DNA of 64,000 nt, taken from contig MEHQ01003572.1 of assembly GCA_008828725.1 (NCBI GenBank), positions 31,378 to 95,377 of the forward strand. Reading direction: 5' to 3'. This document shows positions 34,343 through 47,857 of the stretch, one piece after another. The notes beneath the pieces are model-generated. The model was not told the origin of the DNA. It made no database searches and saw only the letters and a program-made list of their open reading frames with translations. Both the position numbers and the translations under genes were made by a program. Position 1 is the first letter of the stretch. Each line of letters starts with the position of its first letter. The stretch comes from Saccharina japonica. Its lineage: Eukaryota; Sar; Phaeophyceae; Laminariales; Laminariaceae.

Positions 34343-35598
34343 ATGTCGCGAGGCCGCGACCGGCTCGAGGTGATGGTCCTCGAGGCGCAGGGGCTGCTTG
34401 CTGTTGAAGGTGCGAACGGTCTCGGTTCCCACCAAGATAACGTTGTCACAGTAGTCTGTGAGAGACCTTCATCTGGTAGTCTCGTGCATTTTTTATTCAA
34501 CAACACCTAAAATTGGGGCGGAGGCACTATACGTACTGACGAACATACTATACGTATGAGTGTCACAAACGAGGAAATACGTGTGGGAGCGGCCGCAGCA
34601 GCGTATGTATGCTGCTTTGCCTGGCGCGCATACGGGTAGACTGGAGCTGTGTTGTGGGTTGGGTCGTGAGCCCTCGTATAAGTATATACAGTACCTATAT
34701 AGAACCTGACGTCATAAGGCTTAGTTTGGGTAGGCGATGGGTTGACCTTTTACCAGTACGTCGCACTGCCTGTAGACTAGCCCAACAGACTACGTAGTAT
34801 TTTACTGTGAAATACCTCAACATATGGCGTCGACGGCAGGACGCAAACCTGCGCTTGAAATCACAATGGACAATATTATTTTAGTTTGTAGTCCGTTGGC
34901 TGTTGGGCCGAGGGTGGTCGATTTTTTTTTCCGACATCTCACAGAATTTGTTGTTCGTTAGGGGGGGGGGTTACTACAGTAAAACCAAGTGAAAAAAATG
35001 AAAATAAGGATTTTTCGTTTTCCATTTTCTTATTTCATCACGTGATCACAATGGTTGCAACGGTTTTCTATTCCGACCTCTGGGGGTGTGGTGTGTCGTT
35101 TTCTCTTTTTTCTGGACGCCCCTGGTTGGGCGGTTGTTGTTTCGCTTGGTCTCTATATATGATATTATCATACATATTTGTCTCCCAAGAGGGGGAGTAC
35201 TATAATGACAAAGTTAATAAAACTCTTTTATTTTTTGTAATGCCCTGATTGGCTGGCTTCAGGAGGGGTTGCGAACCCTTACATTTCCGTCGAGGTTGGC
35301 GACGAGAAGCGAAGGACGGCGGTCGAGCCTTCGACGGTGGATCCCGTGTGGGACGAGGAGATCATGGTCTTCAGCGATACCACGTCCCGGAACGTGAGCT
35401 CCCGCTACCATAGCCGCTATCATTAGTCACCGCCGCCGCGGCAAAAACACATCCTACACTGAGTTCAAGTAGTGTATCCCGAAAAAAAGTGGATGCAATT
35501 CTGGTAATGGAGTGAAGCTCGGCCTGAATTACGTATCTATCATACATACGAGTAATGCTGTTACGCTATACAGCAGTACCTGGCACAGATCCGTGCTA

Positions 35599-35638
<40 letters not shown>

Positions 35639-36811
35639 CGTACTCCTTTGTTTCTTACCTCAGTCAATTGACCATTGACCACACATCACTTTCGACACGG
35701 AGCACCGTTCCTTTATATTCCTACTAAGAGACGCCACACCTTCAACGGTTGGGGCGCTCATTACGCTGTTTCGGTGGTACTTTTAAAAGCCCAGATATTT
35801 CCCACCGGGGGGGGGGCTCCTCAACTTTGGAGCTAACTGTACCACCCGATACGATCGGCATCCGATGTGTATTGCATATTATTATTTGCAAGTCCATGTG
35901 CCTTTTTATCTACTTATATAGCTTAGACTCGTAGCTTACAAGGTTCCCCTTCGGGATTGATTGTGGTTGGCCCGAAAAACCCCGAGAGTGTTGCAAGCCG
36001 AAAAGGGAGAACACAGCAGCAGGCGTTCGTTCCTCGTTCGTACCAGCTGCTCGTACGTGTAGCCACCGAGCAAGAAATAAGAACATGAAAAAAAAACTCT
36101 TGAAAAGTAGAGACAAAAAAAATGGTAGTCAAACGCAGGCAAGTAACCGGGCAAGAAGCACCGACCAGTCCAAACGAGTTCATAGCTATGCCTGCAATAT
36201 TCATCAAAAGTGGGTTGTTAGGTGGGAGGGGTGGGGGGGGTATATAGAGCTCCTCGCTTGAGAGGGGCCTCAGGAAAAATGTTGGTACGACCCCTACAAC
36301 TCCACCGTAACACGCGCCTACGCTACGCATATACGAAGTACATACTCTTTTGGTTCGCGTGCCGCCATGTTAACTGTAGTCCGCGAAACCAACGAAGGCG
36401 TGCCTTATTTTGGGCCAGCCTTGTATTCCTATTTCAGGCAGGGTGTGTCCTACATACACATGTTATGCTTTCGTGCACAGCTCTTTCTTCTTTCGGAGTG
36501 AGTGCTTATGAGTGATCAACGTTGAAGTTCGTGCTTCACATTCGTCGGATGGCAAGGACAATGCTACTAATAATAATATAAACATGATACTGCTGTACGC
36601 ACCTTGTGTGGCGTAGATGGAGTACCTGGTCTTGATGGTGAAGCACCACGACCCGGCGGGGAGTCACACGGACCGAATGCTCGGCATGGTCATCGTCGAC
36701 ACCGCTACCGCCCTCCAAGCTCCGGGGATATCGATCCAGGAATGGTTTCCCGTGCGAAAGGGTCCAGGCATGAGGGCCGGGGATGTCCCCCAAGGAAAAG
36801 TACACGTGAAG
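34343..36811 (+). CDS. Gene B exons 1-3: first C2 domain
   Basis: Exon 1 (34343-34409) starts MSRGRDRLEVMVLEAQGLLA and leaves one base. Exon 2 (35263-35393) supplies two and reads GVANPYISVEVGDEKRRTAV, ending VWDEEIMVF...SRN. Exon 3 (36617-36811) has YLVLMVKHHDPAGSHTDRML, QEWFPVRKG and GKVHVK. This is a complete C2 sandwich pattern. The first Ca2+-ligand Asp, usual before the PY, is Asn here, so Ca2+ binding by this module may be lost. The ATG lies just after a stop-rich stretch and is the natural start. Confidence 0.87.
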
Positions 36812-39800
36812 GTGCGTTATTGTCCCCTACCCCCCTAAAAAACAAAATGTCCGGGTGTACACACCGTGGATATGTTCCTGTGGTACTGTATTTGTTTGGT
36901 TGCAAGTTATACGGAATAGTGTACCGTACGTAGCTCGTTAGTACCGTTCCATTGGGTACTGGTACTGCGGTGTACCTATTCCCGTATAGAGCGTTGAATT
37001 TGCACAGCAGGGTGCGATCGTTTTTTCAGCACTCGATGGTTTCCAGAACAACGGAAAGGTTTCCAAATACCGAATACCGAACAAGGTGTGTTTTTCGGAA
37101 AATATCTGGTCGAGAGCCTTCCGAAAATAGAATGTTCGACTTTTTTTAGTTAGCACCCTTTATCGTTGTCGAGAACAAACGAGCGCTGAAAAAAATAACG
37201 ATCGCACCCCTACTTCTGTGCGCGAACTCAAATCTTCTTTACATCTTTATTTTGTACTTGGTTTGTTTATTTTCTTCTCTCGATATGTTTGGTTTTGCTT
37301 ATTAGCCTGTTTTAAGACAACGGGCTAGATTTCAGGGAAATGAGCTAATGTGAGAACACCATCATCATCATTATCATCATCGCCTGCAAAAGAGGTGCGC
37401 CTACAATTCGGGGACAATGCCCACTCGTACTTGCAAATATGTTGGTAACGTGTCTCCCGCAGAGTGGAAAAACTGTGTTTGGTTAGCGGGCAGTATATGT
37501 TCAGTATTTTGATGTATACCACTCTCTCGACTCCCCAACAAGCCGTCCTCCGACTCTGCGAACTGCCAGCTTGAAATCTGTATTTCTCTCTCTTTCTCTC
37601 TCTTTCTCTCTCTCTCGTGGGAACGTTCAGGCAAGAAGGCATAACCCTCGATAATAAACAGCGCAGTGGGTGTTCTGTCTGTTCTTTAGAAGAAGGTACT
37701 TGTTGGGCTACTTCAGTCTTCAGTCAAGTTGCTATATTCCGTTGCGCGGAGTAACCGACCGCCGCATCACTCGCTCGCTCACTCGCTCGCTCACTGCGCT
37801 CGCGCCCCAGGTGACGTACTTCGTGAACAGTCCTGAGGAGCTGGAGAGAGTAGAAGTGGACGAGATGGACGACGATGACGACGACGGCAATGCCAAGGTA
37901 CAGCGTACAGCGCCCGCGGTTTTTGCTCGTTGTATCATACTGGTCCGTTTTGTGCGCGTGTGGCTGTTTGTTCACAGCAGTTGACATGCTTGCGACACAC
38001 CCGTGCCTATTGTATCCCCGATCGTATCATAGCGCGCGTCTCCTCGTGTAGCTAATATAAACGTGATAAAAACGAGGTGCCACGTCTCGTAGCGCGGCGA
38101 GAAACTTCCTTTGCTGTTGCTGTTTATGCATCGCACACCCTCGGTTGCTTTTTTCGCGTGTCCACAGACTCCTATTAATAATTATTGTGTGTGCGGTTCT
38201 GGTGGCCTCACGCACACCTTGGCTCCCCTCTTTACCGTTTGTCGTTTTGAATATCGCCCCACGACGTTTTTGTTTTTTTTCTCTTTCGTGTCTTAGGCGC
38301 CTAATGTGGTGTCGCTTCTGGTAGAGGCCGGGCGGAATCTCCGACCCCCCGGCTCTAAGGGCGTGTGCGACCCGCTGGTAGTGGTGAGGTGCGGCGGCAA
38401 GTCCAAGCAGTGCAAGGCGCTCAAGCGAACCAACAATCCTAAGTGGCACTTTCAGGCCGAGATTGGGAACGTAGATCCGCACGAGCTTGTGCTGATCGAG
38501 GTACGTTGTTGTTGTTGTTGTTGTTTCCTTGAATCTCGTCGTGGATTAATTGACACGCACGACATTCAATATACGAAGTGGGGGGTCACGAGGTTTAGAG
38601 CTATCGTTCATTAGAGAAGTGCTTGCTTGAGAGGTCAAACGGCTTGGCACGGGCATGCTAAACGCTTTGTAATACCCATTACTGTTTAGGAGAAGTACTG
38701 GTTTGGGAAAGTTCAAACGACTTGACACGGGCATACTAAACGCTGTATAATACCCATTCCTGTTTAAGAGAAGTACTGACTTGAGAATTTTCGACTTGGC
38801 GCGGGCATAGTAAAATATGCTGGTGTATATTACACATTCCTGTTTGAGAGAGGTCAAACAGCTTGGCACGGGCATACGTAACGATGTATAATACCCATTC
38901 CTGTTCAAGACAAGTACTGGTTTAATACTAGTCAGACAGCTTGGCACGGGCATGCACCAAACGCTGTATATTACCCTTTCCTGTTTAAGAGAAATTCGGG
39001 CTTAACCCCTTAAGAACTAGTCCCACGAATTTGGGGACAAACTACTTGGAATTAGTATAGGACATTTTTTTCAGTTATGAATGGGTTAAGAGAGGTCAAA
39101 CGGTTCGGCACGGGAATACTAAACGCTATATATTTACCAATTATTGCTCAAGAAAACTTCGGATTTAAGCGAGATCAAAGAGCTTGGGACGGAATCACTA
39201 CACGCTACGTATTACCCATTCCTCTTTAAGAGAAGTTTGGGTTTAAGACAGGTCAAACGACTTGATACGGGCATACTCCTGTTAATTATAAGTACTGGTT
39301 TAAGAAAAAATCAACAGGTCTACAACACACACCGCTCTCTGAAACCGTGACCCGCACTATATTCGGAACGTAGATCCTCTGGAGCGTCCTGATCGAGGTG
39401 CGTTTTTTTTGTCCTTGAGTCTCGTCGTGGACTGATTGACACGAAAAGTTTGGAAGTACCAGGTACCACTACCTGTGGACGGAAGGATAAGGACCCTTGG
39501 GCGTGTATCAATGTTTGTGCGCGAGCATCGTATTTGTACTCGTAGTTAGTCCCAATAGCGCGATCACGCCCGCCATCATGACATCGTCATCGGGAAGAAT
39601 ACTAACCCTTTATTTTTTATTTTTCGTGTGTGTGTGGACCGGCCGCTTGTGATAATCAACACAGGTGATGCACAGCGGGACCATGTCCAACAAGCTGATC
39701 GGCCAGGCGAGACTCACCATGGTTGAGATCGCGCAGGCGGGCGAGAGCCTGACGCGCTGGCTACCTCTGCTGGACAGTCGGTGAGTGAGAGGGGGTGCCG

Positions 39801-42800
39801 GGGTGTCGGGGGTGCCACTTACGAGGACGTTTCATGAAACAGCGAGTGGACACACTTAGGGTCGTGAATGGGCTGGAATTCACGGGTAGATATTAGCAGG
39901 GCTCTTCAGGGGTCGTGACCCAACCCGCGGTTCGAATCAGGAAGTTCTTGTCTGGTTGGGTCGGGTCAAGCAGTTTATAAACTTTCACAAGTCGGGTCTG
40001 GTCGCCCTTACCCGACCCGACCCGACCCGACCTGACCCGCAAGGTTTGACCAGACCCGTGAATAACCTTGGGTAATAGTTGAGTGGAACAAAAATAATAA
40101 CTACTTCGAGGTATTATTAACTGCCTACCTGTAAGTCTGCTTTATTTGAAAAACAAAAAATCTACAAGCGCGCCAGTCAGGTACACAAAGACACGGAACT
40201 CCTCAAAAACTTACCGCACCCGCCTACTGCTGTACCCGGAACGCCTACGAAGCCACCCCAATACATATATAGTCGGTGACTTTCAGCTGTTCCTACAAAA
40301 CACTGCAATAGGTTAACCCAACTGTAAACTCCACGTACTCCCCCCCCCCTATATACGTACACGTAGGCGACGTTTTAGCGGGGCATACAAGTCGCCTACT
40401 GTCATAGCATATAAGCCGATTGAAATCGAGAGATCACGAAATACCGCGTGAAATCACGAAAAGTACCTGGCCCAGCGTGCGACCGCTGTCCAGCTGCAAG
40501 CAACAGCTCTGTCTTTCCGCGTGTTCTACCAGTCTACCGGCACCGTACCGTGCGGTATCCACTTGGTATTCCCACAAGCGCGATCAACCAAAACAATGTC
40601 AGTTGCTGCTGTCAAAGTGAGCTACGTACGTACTCAGCCAAAGAATATGAACCATAACACCGAATTCTCTCTCCTACGACAACAAACTGCAGATTATTAT
40701 CATATCGGTTCCCGATCCTCATTAATATTTTCCTTTTTTTGTTGTATTGTGTCTTTGTTATGCTCTCAAGGTGGGGCTTCGACGCCATCGGGAGGGGCGA
40801 GGTGGTGGTCACCGCGAGATGGCACTACGACAAGCTATTCACGCCCACACAGACGGTGGTCCCTGCCACGTTTATGGGCGGGAAGACCAAGGTGGGTGAG
40901 GGTTGTGTCTGTCATACGCGAAACACGCCGCCGGTGGTACTCGTAGGTAGACCGTAAAAAAGAGCGTTGAGTTGAGTTCGCACAGGGGGTGGGTGCGATC
41001 GTTTTTTTCAGCGCTCGATTTTTCCAGAATGGGAAGGTTAAGGTTGCCCATTCCGAACAAAGGTGTTTTTCGGAAAAAATATGGTCGGGAGTTTTCCGAA
41101 GAAAGAATGTTCGACTTTTTTTAGTTAGCACCCTTTACCGTTGTCGAGAACAAACGAGCGCTGAAAAACAAAAACGATCGCACCCACCCCTGTGTGCGAA
41201 CTCAACTCAACGCTCTTTCTTTACGGAGTTGTCCTTTTATCGGCTTCTTTTTTTGGTTCGAACGCGATGCGCTGCAAGAGTACCGTAAGAAGCGCGAGCG
41301 TAGCCCTGTGGGAAACGAACGAAGGACCGCCGGCTACGTGATGGCAATGATAAGGTTGGGGGCCGGGGAGTATACAGGGTGTGCCCCCCGTGAAAACGTG
41401 TAGATGTGCAAGGGCACGTATCAGCGTGGCGGGTGGGTAGATAACGTATGTCTCCTCCGAATTACGCGCGAATGGGGAGCGCGAACAGAACGAAGGGCTT
41501 TATCTACTGGTATTATAAATATATATATCCCATGTCAAGCCCCCTAGGGCCTTGTCACGTTGCATGAGAAGCCTCCGATTTTATTTATTCTGCCGACCCT
41601 TGTTTTGTCCTTTTTGCACCGCGATTCTCGTGGCAAGAGGCGCGGTAGATTATGTTATGGTACTGCTGGTATGATGTGGAAACGTTTGGTAAATACCTGG
41701 TATCAGGTATAAGAATCGTATTGGTAGTACTTGGAAAGCGGTATCTTAGGTGGGAACCGGGGATGGTTCCCGATGGCTTTTAGCCATCTCAGCCTTCTCG
41801 GTCGTTCATCACGGATAACGGAACTAAGCTGCTCTTCTTCTATCTCTAAGCAAACAACACACGTGAGTACCAACGAGTACCCGTTCATAGGCTGACCTGG
41901 CTAGGGATACCCTGTCCTCTTATACCTTGCTCCTTACAATTATTATCACACGTGCTATCGCTGGTGGAGGGGGGGGTGCAGTTAGAGTCTAGGTTTGATA
42001 TGCCACGCGTGGCCCAGTAAGGATGGTTTTAACTGGTTGACCCTGCTTCAACGTTGTCGTCGTGCCAACAGTCAGCCCCGGAATCGTTCGAAGAAAACCG
42101 CATGCGAGGTGCTATCGGTACGTGTGTATGTGTGTAGGCAGAGAGGCGAGCAAACCTAAACAATCATTTTTTCTTGGTGTAAACCGTTGGGTGCTATATG
42201 TATATAGACGAATTATTCCAAGACCATCGTTGGTTAAAAACTGCGGTGACGATGAGGTGGTATTTACGTACTTATGTAGAAAAATGGCTGTTTCTACTAA
42301 ACCCTTCATGCATGATGGCTATAACAGGCGTGCCTATTCACGAGGGCAATGCTGAAGCACGCTGAAAAAAATTAAGTTTTTGTCGTTTGTTGCAGAAGCC
42401 GTCACGTGTTTTGGGCGTGTGTCGAGCAGGCGCGCACCCAAAGACGGCGGCATCGCCGCTAACTCGTGATTTCCCTTTCTCGGTCGTTTCAGAAACGCGA
42501 GAAAGAGATAAAAGCGCTGGAGGCAATGATCGGAGAGTTCGAGTACGAGGACGACAACGATGAGCAAAATCGAAAACGGGATGAGGTGACTATAACGACC
42601 GACGCAAATATCCACCCACCCACCCACCTACCCACCTACCCACCCACCCACCTACCTACCCGTCCACCCACCCACCACCTCTCCATCCATCAATCCAATA
42701 AGCGTCCACATTAATATCATGGCCCCCCAGGCAACACGCGAAAACAAAAGGTAATATTTTCTCACCGGTAGCTTCTGTAGTATACGGTTGTATACCTTCC

Positions 42801-45800
42801 CTCGTGCCTTTTTCCCCAGCCCGAACAGAACTAGACACGCAACGACGAGCGATGCGCACCAGAGCTAAGCTACGGTAGAAAGGCTGCATTTTTTTCAGCC
42901 CAAGCATTTATCACCGACGGGGGCTCCTCCACTGTTTTAGCTGTAAATCTTATCAGATGGGGAAGAGATCTGCCTTGAAAGGTCAACTGCTTATATAGGT
43001 CATGAAGTGGGAATCGATGATCTGTCCATGATCTGTCCGAAGTGTGCATCTTTTAGTATCGTCGTAGTCGTTGGTTACCGCCGCCGCCGTGTCGGTTTCT
43101 AGGAACACAAATCGACACTCGGCGGTGGCGCTGGCGTGGAAGAAGAGCAGGACGACATGGAGGAGGCAGAGCGAGCCAAGGAGAGCCTCGCCTTGGCCGC
43201 GAGAGCCGAGTTTGAAGAGAGGCTGGAAGCCGTGCGGCCGGGAGACTACCAGCTGCAGGTTTGCCGAATATAACGCGCAGAAGCTAACAGACCACCCACT
43301 TGCTGCATCAATTTCGAAAACACTTCCCACTTTTGCGCGGTGAAACCTTCTATCTACTTCCACGAACTGGGGTTGGATTTTTCCGATCCGATTATTATGT
43401 ATCTCCGCAACAAAGAGGGAACACGCACACATCGATAAATGATAAATGGACGCATGCTACGGTAGAGGCGCAACCATGTTTTTTTTTCTGAGGGAGGTTA
43501 CTTGAAGAGCTTTATACCTGCAGTAGCCTGCACACTGATTTTGGAGGAAAAGTATAAGGGCTATACGTATACCCAATGAACAATCCTACTGATATGGCCT
43601 AAGTATACAGCAACAACAACAACAAAAACAACAACAACAACAACAACAAAAATTGCAACATAAGAGCGAATTTCCGACGGTTTGGGGGTTAAGTACCCCC
43701 CAAATATTTTATATGTTTATAGGTTGGGTTGGCGTCGGTTGGCAACGACGCTGTAAAACACGCCTCTCACTGCGTGAGCTCCACAACCAGGGTACCGTTT
43801 TTTTTGGGGGGTTTTTTGGCGGTCACCCATACTAGCGGTCTTGTTAGATCATTTGTGCGGGGTTGATAACCTCATCTCTGCACAAGGGGAATGGTCGTAT
43901 CACGTAATGTGTATATGGTAAGGCATCCACGAGGCAGACACGTAGTGATACCCATTGCTGTCTCAAGAAGTGGCCACACCAGAAATTAAATCAATTCGTT
44001 GGAGGCTGTCGTCCATATGCAAGTCCGCCTCACAGGCGGTTCTTAGCAGGATGCAGCTCACCCTCCATGCGACTCGCTTAGTACCTCACGGCGCTTCGCG
44101 CTTGGTGCAAGCAATGTCTGCCTGGTTGGTGAAAACCCAACGTGCTCCGTCCCGGCATTGTAGGGATGCGAGGGTCTATGGTCATAACAATGGCCTACGA
44201 TACACTCTTTCCAAAAGTCAGATTTCTGCACAAACTGAAAAAAAATGACATTTAAAAAAATGTATATATATATATTTATGTGTTGTACTTGGTTTTGGTA
44301 TACCCCGTCCACTGTCTGGGAGTAGTAAAAAAGTTGGTTTCTTTCTCGTTTTTGTTTTTTTTCGAATATAATCCCCCTGCGCGGGGGCTACTGTTGCCAT
44401 TCATTTGCACGGACTGCCTGGCAGCATCGGACCGGACCCAAAACCCGCATGCAGAGGCAGAATTTGGCGATGATTGGTCTTACCGGGAGGGGGGGGCGCC
44501 CCCCCCCTCCCCCCATGATGAGATTCGTGCTATGCACGGTACGGGTAGTAGCCAAGCTTTCTGAGGTTATTTCAGTTGAAGAACTTTACACCTCACCCAA
44601 CAATTCAGTCTTTTTCAGAAAAAAATGTACGCCAAGCCCGATGTACACAAAACAGCAGTTGTTAAGGTCTTAGTCCGTTGGGCTATGCTGGTAAAAGGTG
44701 AACCAATCGCCTACCCGAACTAAGCCTTATAACACTCTCCCCCCCTCTGGACCGGCGGGATATTCAGGACAGACCGGATATACGGGTCGTCGTGTCAAAG
44801 CCAATTGGCCTATGTGAAGTCCGTTGGGCTGCTGGTAAAAAGTTAACCAATCGCCTACCCGAACTAAGCTTATAACACAGTCCCATGGTTTTCACGTATC
44901 TAAACAAGATAAATGTTGTGAGCAATGCAATGCCTTATAGGGGTGGTGCCTTACTATTTTCTGAGCTCCTCACGCAAGGAGGGGCTCACATATATCTCAC
45001 ACCCCGGATACACGCCTCCGAAAAGGTTTTGCTCGCGCAAACCCGGCCGGCCGGCCGGCCGGCCAACACTTGTTATGCGCTATAGTCCTAAAACTAATAC
45101 ACTACCTCGTAGTTAAATTATCTCATACCAACCGGTGATGGCTCTCTTTGAGGAGCTCAGCCGGCCAGAAAATACAGTACGTACGCACCACTTTTTTGCC
45201 TTACAAGGCTGACTAATTAGTATGATCCTTAACTCAATACCGTTGGGGTATCATAAGTGTTTTACTACGTACATTATTCGTGGTACACATATATACACCT
45301 ATATAGGCTCCGGGATTGATCGTTTATCGGGGTTGCTATTTTAGCTTTTCTCAAAAGCAGTGTTTGACTTACTGTTAGTATAGAGCTCCTCGAGTGAGGT
45401 GAGGTGTCTCACCAAATAATAGGGACTGCTGTATGCGCGTATATATCTCTACCGTAGGTACCCGTCGGACATTGGTCTTTGAAATACATATCGGGTCCGA
45501 AACATAGTGGGTACATAAATAAATACATGTAGCTCTTCAATTGCAAGGATTGATGACATGGTTGACAGTTGCAATGATTGATACGATGGTTGACAGTTAC
45601 AATGGTTGATACAATGGTTGAAATTTGCAATGACTGATACAATAGTTGACAGTTGCAATGAGCGATGCAATAATTGACAGTTACAATGGTTGATATAGTG
45701 GTTGACACATACAATGGTTGATAACACATGCAATGGTTGATATAATGGTTTAATGATTGCCAGTTGCAACTGGTAGTTGAAATGATTGGCAGTTGTAATG

Positions 45801-46983
45801 GTTGATAGTTGCAATAATTAATCCAATGATTTAATGATTGGCAGTTGCAATGATTGATACAATGGTCGACAGTTGCAATGATTGGTACAATGATTGACAG
45901 TTGCAATAGTTGATAAAATGGTTGACAGTTACAATGATTGGTATAATGACCGACAGTTGCAATGAATGATGTAGTGGTTGACAGCTGCAACGATTGATAC
46001 AATGGTTGCCAGTTGCGATGGTTGCGATGGTTGATAAATGGTTGAATTTTGCAATATTTGATATAATGATTGTCATTTGCAATGGTTGATACAATACTTG
46101 ACAGTTACAAGAGTTGACACGGTTACAATGACTGATGCAATTGTGAGGGTATTACCGCTGAGCTATAGGGGTAAAAGATCGATCGATTACCCAGCCCAGG
46201 GTAATCCTTATAACACTCTCCCCCCCTCTGAACGGCGGGATATTTGGGACGTCGGTACCGTATACGGCCGTACGTTGACCTACCCGCTTCGTTTCAATAC
46301 CTGGGGAACCAGGGAGACGTGTTATTTGGGGACGCACGCGCAAGCGTTTCTGAAAAAAGAAACGTTCGAAGTGAGATTCGAACCCGTGTCCTCGACGACG
46401 TCAAATGTGAGGGTATTACCGCTGAGCTATAGGGGTAAAAGATCGATCGATTACCCAGCCCAGGGTAATCCTTATAACACTCTCCCCCCCTCTGAACGGC
46501 GGGATATTTGGGACGTCGGTACCGTATACGGCCGTACGTTGACCTACCCGCTTCGTTTCAATACCTGGGGAACCAGGGAGACGTGTTATTTGGGGACGCA
46601 CGCGCAAGCGTTTCTGAAAAAAGAAACGTTCGAAGTGAGATTCGAACCCATGTCCTCGACGACGTCAAATGTGAGGGTATTACCGCTGAGCTATAGGGGT
46701 AAAAGATCGATCGATTACCCAGCGCAGGGTAATCCTTATAACACAATGGTTAGTAGATGCAATCGTTGATGCCATGGGTGACAGTTACAATAATTGGCAG
46801 TTGATATGGTTGACAGTTATAATGATAGCCAATTACAATAGTAGGCAATTATAATGGTTGATGCAATGGTTGGTAGTTGCAATGGTTGACAGTTGCGATG
46901 ATTGATGCAATGGCTGATGAGCTCCCACCAATGAGAAAGGTTTTGAGTTCAAACGTGTAACCTCGCTACCGTTCGCAGCACGG

Positions 46984-47020
<37 letters not shown>

Positions 47021-47821
47021 GAGATACTCGTACGAGGGGGACTACGCTTCCTGAGGTTGCGCGCGTAGTCAAGAGGTTCCACGGTCCGTAAAACGCTGGC
47101 TGCCGTTTTTCACTGCCGACGCACGCTGGGGGTGCTGCTCACCTAAGTTGTCTAAGGCCCCTCACTTGAAAAACAAACAAAACAAAAAAGCTCTGCATCG
47201 CAAGCCCACCCCCCCAAAAAAACAGTATTTTGCAACATCTAAAACACGTACTCGTACTTTTCTACGCTGATGGACACACACCCCCCCCCATGATCTACAG
47301 TGGGTCTTTTGCCAATATCATACTATTGTGAACGACCAATATCATAATATTGTGACCGAAAATGGTATCCCAACGAGATTGGGTGGGTAGTTTCTTGGTT
47401 GAGGATCCCCCGTCGGTGTCAGCAATACTTTGACCTAAACGTGCTACTGTACCCCCATCGCAGCGTATACCAGGTACGCAGTTTGCGGGTGGCTTATTAT
47501 ATAAAAGCCCCACTACGACTGACTCTGAGGGGCTACTCGTAATGTATATAGCTCTCCTGCACGGCTTGGTTGAAACGGGTTTTCTTCTCGCTTGTCACGT
47601 AACAAGACGTCCCTCCCGAACGCGCACAACGCACCTTTTTTTTTTTTTTACATGAGAACGCCGCTTTCACATTGTTACGAGCTTGTAAGAAAACATCTCG
47701 GTCGCCGCCGCTGCCGTCGTCCCGGCCATGGTCTGCAATCACTGCTGCTGCCACTGCTGCTGCTGCTGTCACTGCTGTCACTGTTGCTGCTACCACTGCT
47801 GTCACTGCTGCCACTGGTGGC

Positions 47822-47857
<36 letters not shown>

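Noticed and set aside
43610..43651. Possible CRISPR-like or regularly spaced array
   Set aside because: It is a simple CAA microsatellite; no spaced direct repeats with unique spacers exist anywhere in the window.
45409..46002. 197-codon minus-strand frame rich in NHCNCQPLYQ units
   Set aside because: It follows the 30-bp degenerate tandem repeat and has no start or splice context; the open frame results from the unit lacking stops.
46376..46440. Possible functional tRNA gene on the minus strand
   Set aside because: A- and B-box-like sequences are present, but acceptor, D and T stems do not pair properly and the unit is tandemly repeated.
46077..46769. 230-codon plus-strand frame with an exact internal repeat
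   Set aside because: It is the 264-bp tRNA-like tandem unit (88 codons per unit) read through; both strands are open and no protein family fits.
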